From Chloroflexota bacterium (GTDB taxonomy: Bacteria > Chloroflexota > Anaerolineae > DTPP01): 14,667 nucleotides of DNA. A program made the position numbers and the translations under genes. Shown here piece after piece: positions 12,826-14,667 of the stretch. Numbering within the stretch: the stretch's first letter is position 1; every line of letters starts with the position of its first letter. Under the pieces are notes generated by a model. The model saw nothing but the letters and a program-made list of their open reading frames with translations. It was not told where the DNA came from and did no database searches. Location: assembly GCA_012514615.1 (NCBI GenBank), contig JAAYZY010000055.1, positions 1-14,667 on the forward strand, read 5' to 3'.

Positions 12826-13296
12826 CTAGGCCGCGCACACCTGCCTGAGGATCTCCGGGTAGGCGGCGTCGATCAGCGCTTCGACCTCCAGGGCCGTCTC
12901 CCGGTAGGAGTCCAGGTCACTGCCGTAGGGGTCTTCCACGTCACCGCTGCGGCCAGCCACCTCGGTGAGGAGGAGCACCTTGCCGTGTTCCTCCGGCAGT
13001 TGTTCCAGGATAACGCGGCGGTGGTCCTCCTCCATCACCATCACCAGATCGGCCTCCTGCACCTCTTCCACGGTGAGCAGGTGGGCTCTGTGGCTGTGCA
13101 GGTCGATGCCGTGCTCCGACATGGCGTGCAGGGTGTTGGGGCTCACCGGCGCGTCCTCAGCGGCCCAGGTGCCCGCCGAGCGCACCTGCAAGCGGCCTTG
13201 CAGGCCGTCTTCTTCCAGCTTCCTCTGTAGGAAGCCCTCGGCCATGGGAGATCGACAGATGTTGCCAGTGCAGACCACCAGGATGGTCGAGGGCAT
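12826..13296 (-). CDS. Low-molecular-weight protein tyrosine phosphatase
   Basis: This is a 156-residue cytoplasmic LMW-PTP, the usual size for the family. The P-loop C-x5-R-S is present near the N-terminus as VCTGNICRSPMAEG: C9 is the nucleophile and R15 binds phosphate. The general acid is D122 in EDPYG, the canonical DP(Y/F) loop. The early SAGTWA segment (40-45) is also typical. Such enzymes remove phosphate from tyrosine residues, often of BY-kinases controlling exopolysaccharide export; some act on arginine phosphate (YwlE/McsB system). Here no kinase is in view, so the substrate is unknown. GGGAGG (13301-13306 on the plus-strand numbering) lies four bases before the ATG. The gene follows hpf after a 15-base gap and is probably transcribed from the same promoter. 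Confidence 0.93.
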   Translation of the reverse strand: MPSTILVVCTGNICRSPMAEGFLQRKLEEDGLQGRLQVRSAGTWAAEDAPVSPNTLHAMSEHGIDLHSHRAHLLTVEEVQEADLVMVMEEDHRRVILEQLPEEHGKVLLLTEVAGRSGDVEDPYGSDLDSYRETALEVEALIDAAYPEILRQVCAA

Positions 13297-13311
13297 GGTT
13301 CCTCCCGCCGG

Positions 13312-13845
13312 TCAGGCCAGTTCTGGTTGGATCAGGCCGTAGTTGCCGTCGCGGCGACGGTAGAGCACGTTGATGGCCTGCACCCGGGCGTTGTAGAAGA
13401 CGAAGAAGTCGTGCCCCAGCAGCTCCATCTGCTCGATGGCTTCCTGTTCCTCCATGGGGGTCATGGCAAATCGCTTGACGCGGGCGATGGTGGGCGCTTC
13501 TTCCACCTCTTCCTCGGCCACAGCCTCGACGGGCTGGCCCCGCCCGCGGTTGTACCGCTTGCCCTTGAAGCGGTTGATGCGCTGCACCATCTTGTCGGTC
13601 ACCGCGTCAATGGAGGCCAGCATGTCGGCGGTGCGCTCCTCGACGCGCAGGATCGTCCCGTTGCTGCGGATGGTCAACTGCGCCACTTGGCGGTGTTCTG
13701 CGCTCTTGGTGTTGGCAGTCGCCAGCTCGATCCTGGCTTCCGCAATGCTGGGGAGGTATCGGTCCAGCTTGCCGACTTTCTTATCCACATACTCCCGGAG
13801 GGTGTCGGTGATCTCGACGTTCTTGCCTTTGATGATCGTCTGCAT
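13312..13845 (-). CDS. hpf: Ribosome hibernation-promoting factor, long form
   Basis: This 177-residue protein has the two-domain layout of long HPF. The N-terminal RaiA/S30AE domain (about 1-98) starts with MQTIIKGKNVEITDTLREYV and contains the basic stretch RINRFKGKRYNRGRG (89-103). An acidic linker (107-117) leads to the C-terminal dimerisation domain (about 119-174: VKRFAMTPMEEQEAIEQM, then ARVQAINVLYRRRDGNYGLI). In stationary phase or under starvation the N-domain blocks the decoding site of the 30S subunit, and the C-domains pair two ribosomes into inactive 100S particles. The start has a strong AAAGGAGG site seven bases upstream (13853-13860 in plus-strand numbering) and a consensus promoter, so it can be made in large amounts. 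The tyrosine phosphatase gene follows closely downstream. Confidence 0.95.
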   Translation of the reverse strand: MQTIIKGKNVEITDTLREYVDKKVGKLDRYLPSIAEARIELATANTKSAEHRQVAQLTIRSNGTILRVEERTADMLASIDAVTDKMVQRINRFKGKRYNRGRGQPVEAVAEEEVEEAPTIARVKRFAMTPMEEQEAIEQMELLGHDFFVFYNARVQAINVLYRRRDGNYGLIQPELA

Positions 13846-13861
13846 AGACGAGCCTCCTTTC

Positions 13862-13877
13862 CCACAGAAGGTTGTGG
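13862..13877 (-). other. Hairpin at the extreme 5' end of the hpf transcript
   Basis: CCACA and TGTGG flank a six-base loop, forming a five-base-pair stem. From the -10 box, transcription should begin at about 13878-13880, so the stem would sit at the very 5' end of the mRNA and directly before the AAAGGAGG ribosome-binding site. It could protect the transcript or be an inverted-repeat operator; the sequence alone does not decide. Confidence 0.4.
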
Positions 13878-13884
13878 TATCTCC

Positions 13885-13913
13885 ATTGTACGGGGATTGC
13901 GAGGCGTTGTCAA
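13885..13913 (-). promoter_or_regulatory. hpf: Consensus sigma70/sigmaA-type promoter of hpf
   Basis: Read on the minus strand, TTGACA (13913-13908) is a perfect -35 box, followed after exactly 17 bases by TACAAT (13890-13885), one mismatch from consensus. It is the strongest promoter in the window and lies about 40 bases upstream of the hpf start. Confidence 0.85.
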
Positions 13914-13944
13914 GTAGGTGCCGGGCCGGCCTGGAACACGGCGC

Positions 13945-13997
13945 GGTCAGAAGGGCCTTGCGGCCCGTGGATGGAGCGCCGCGCCGCCCACGCGGCG
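13945..13997 (-). terminator. Two tandem hairpins after the CDP-alcohol phosphatidyltransferase gene
   Basis: On the minus strand, 11 bases after the stop codon, CGCCGCG/CGCGGCG (13977-13997) makes a seven-base-pair stem with a seven-base loop. It is followed by GGGCC-GCAA-GGCCC (13953-13966), a perfect five-base-pair stem with a GNRA-type loop and a short CTTCT tail. There is no long T-tract, so termination efficiency is uncertain. The position between one gene and the hpf promoter supports the call. Confidence 0.45.
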
Positions 13998-14007
13998 TGG
14001 TTGGGGG

Positions 14008-14658
14008 CTACTCGGGGTTGTCGGCTGTCTCCAGCCGCCGCCAGACCCAGAAGATGCGCTGGAAGACGGTGAACGAAGCCAACAAGAAGATGACCCACAA
14101 GGCGAAGGTGACCTGATTGAGCAACAGACCGACGATGAGAAGGAAGAGTCGCTCAGGGCGAGCGCCCAGCCCCACCTTCACGTGCGCCTGCAGACCTTCG
14201 GCGCGAGCCCGGCTGTAGCTCACCATCAGGGAGCTGGTGACGGCAGCGAAGACCAAGATGGCCTGGGCGTCGTTGCCGTGGTGCAGCGCATTGACCAGCA
14301 GGCCCAGGTAGACCACCACCTCGGAGAGGCGGTCCAGCGTGGAATCGAGGAAGGCGCCAAAGGGCGACTCTTGGTAGGCCACCCTTGCCAGGTAGCCGTC
14401 CACGGCATCCAAAGCGGCGCCCATGGCCAGCACCACCCCGCCTGCCAGCATGCGGCCCTGGCTGATGAGCACGGCTGCTAGGGACGTGAGGATAAACCCG
14501 AAGACGGTCACCTGATTGGGGGTAATGTGGAGCTTGTGCAGCACACGCGCCACGGGGTCGAGGATCGGCTTGGCCAACGCGCGGAGACGGTCGTGGAACA
14601 TGGCGTGTGGGCTCTCCTGAGCTTCTGGCGGCTGGGCCGCCGGCTGATGATGCGCCAT
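14008..14658 (-). CDS. CDP-alcohol phosphatidyltransferase
   Basis: This integral membrane enzyme joins an alcohol head group to a CDP-linked lipid during phospholipid synthesis. The full class signature D-x2-DG-x2-AR-x8-G-x3-D-x3-D is present: D84, D87, G88, A91, R92, G101, D105 and D109, with the aspartates binding metal and the last acting as base. Membrane segments lie at about 52-83, 112-127, 132-149 and 171-200. The SYSRARAEGLQA segment followed by a basic GARPERL is also seen in phosphatidylinositol-phosphate and phosphatidylglycerol-phosphate synthases, so the head group could be either. The longest start in view (ATG 14658) gives 216 residues. The ATG at 14601 (MFHDRLRAL) gives a more family-typical 197 residues and has a GGAGAG about 10 bases upstream. 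The frame has no stop before the window edge, so a longer start cannot be excluded. Confidence 0.9.
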   Translation of the reverse strand: MAHHQPAAQPPEAQESPHAMFHDRLRALAKPILDPVARVLHKLHITPNQVTVFGFILTSLAAVLISQGRMLAGGVVLAMGAALDAVDGYLARVAYQESPFGAFLDSTLDRLSEVVVYLGLLVNALHHGNDAQAILVFAAVTSSLMVSYSRARAEGLQAHVKVGLGARPERLFLLIVGLLLNQVTFALWVIFLLASFTVFQRIFWVWRRLETADNPE

Positions 14659-14667
14659 GCTACAGCA

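Noticed and set aside
12823..12832. Perfect palindrome GGCCTAGGCC over the phosphatase stop codon
   Set aside because: Ten bases is expected by chance in such G+C-rich DNA; no second copy or partner signal was seen.
12622..13230. Plus-strand open frame across the terminator and the phosphatase gene
   Set aside because: It crosses a strong terminator and is antisense to a phosphatase with complete catalytic motifs.
13327..14116. Plus-strand open frames opposite hpf
   Set aside because: Antisense to hpf, whose promoter, ribosome-binding site and both domains are clear; the translations show no domain.
1..14667. CRISPR array, IS element, tRNA/rRNA, prophage or integration site
   Set aside because: No regularly spaced direct repeats, transposase or integrase motifs, terminal inverted repeats or tRNA-like sequence were seen on either strand.

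Overview
The window is very G+C-rich and tightly packed. Lipoprotein export without visible outer-membrane machinery, GT39-type membrane glycosyltransferases with long beta-rich tails, a DUF2079 membrane protein, a stand-alone HNH protein with paired CxxC motifs and a long-form HPF together suggest a Chloroflexota bacterium of the Anaerolineae/Caldilineae type. This is inferred from protein character; no rRNA or marker phylogeny is available here.

Positions 3-8915 (+) form one tight block whose neighbouring genes overlap or lie within about 5 bp. In order it encodes the end of a hexapeptide-repeat acyltransferase, a GT4 glycosyltransferase, a DegT/WecE-type sugar aminotransferase, a polyprenyl-phosphate-sugar-synthase-like GT2 with two C-terminal membrane helices, a DUF2079 membrane protein and a GT39/ArnT-like membrane protein. 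The logic is amino-sugar synthesis (aminotransferase plus acyltransferase), cytoplasmic sugar transfer, production of lipid-linked sugar, and transfer outside the membrane by two GT-C-type enzymes. Both GT-C-type proteins carry related repeated beta-sandwich-like modules at the C-terminus.

Positions 8916-12035 (+) begin with a clear sigma70/sigmaA-type promoter. It drives a secreted lipoprotein with two NxDGxxD-containing Ig-like (FlgD-like) domains, followed by two more GT2 glycosyltransferases, one WbbL/rhamnosyltransferase-like and one WaaE-like. The whole left part therefore looks like a cell-surface polysaccharide or glycoprotein locus. No flippase, polymerase or chain-length regulator is visible.

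Positions 12036-12743 (+) hold a second strong promoter, a structured leader and an HNH endonuclease-family protein. A perfect 10-bp-stem terminator at 12768-12792 separates it from the convergent minus-strand genes.

Positions 12826-14667 (-) contain, in transcription order, a CDP-alcohol phosphatidyltransferase at the right edge, then a consensus promoter driving ribosome hibernation factor hpf and a low-molecular-weight protein tyrosine phosphatase. These are housekeeping or stress functions. The phosphatase could also act on exopolysaccharide regulation.

No CRISPR array, insertion sequence, tRNA, rRNA or phage gene was seen. The most interesting material is the GT-C pair with shared beta-modules, the calcium-motif lipoprotein placed among glycosyltransferases, and a hairpin element with a GCAA loop that occurs near two different promoters.
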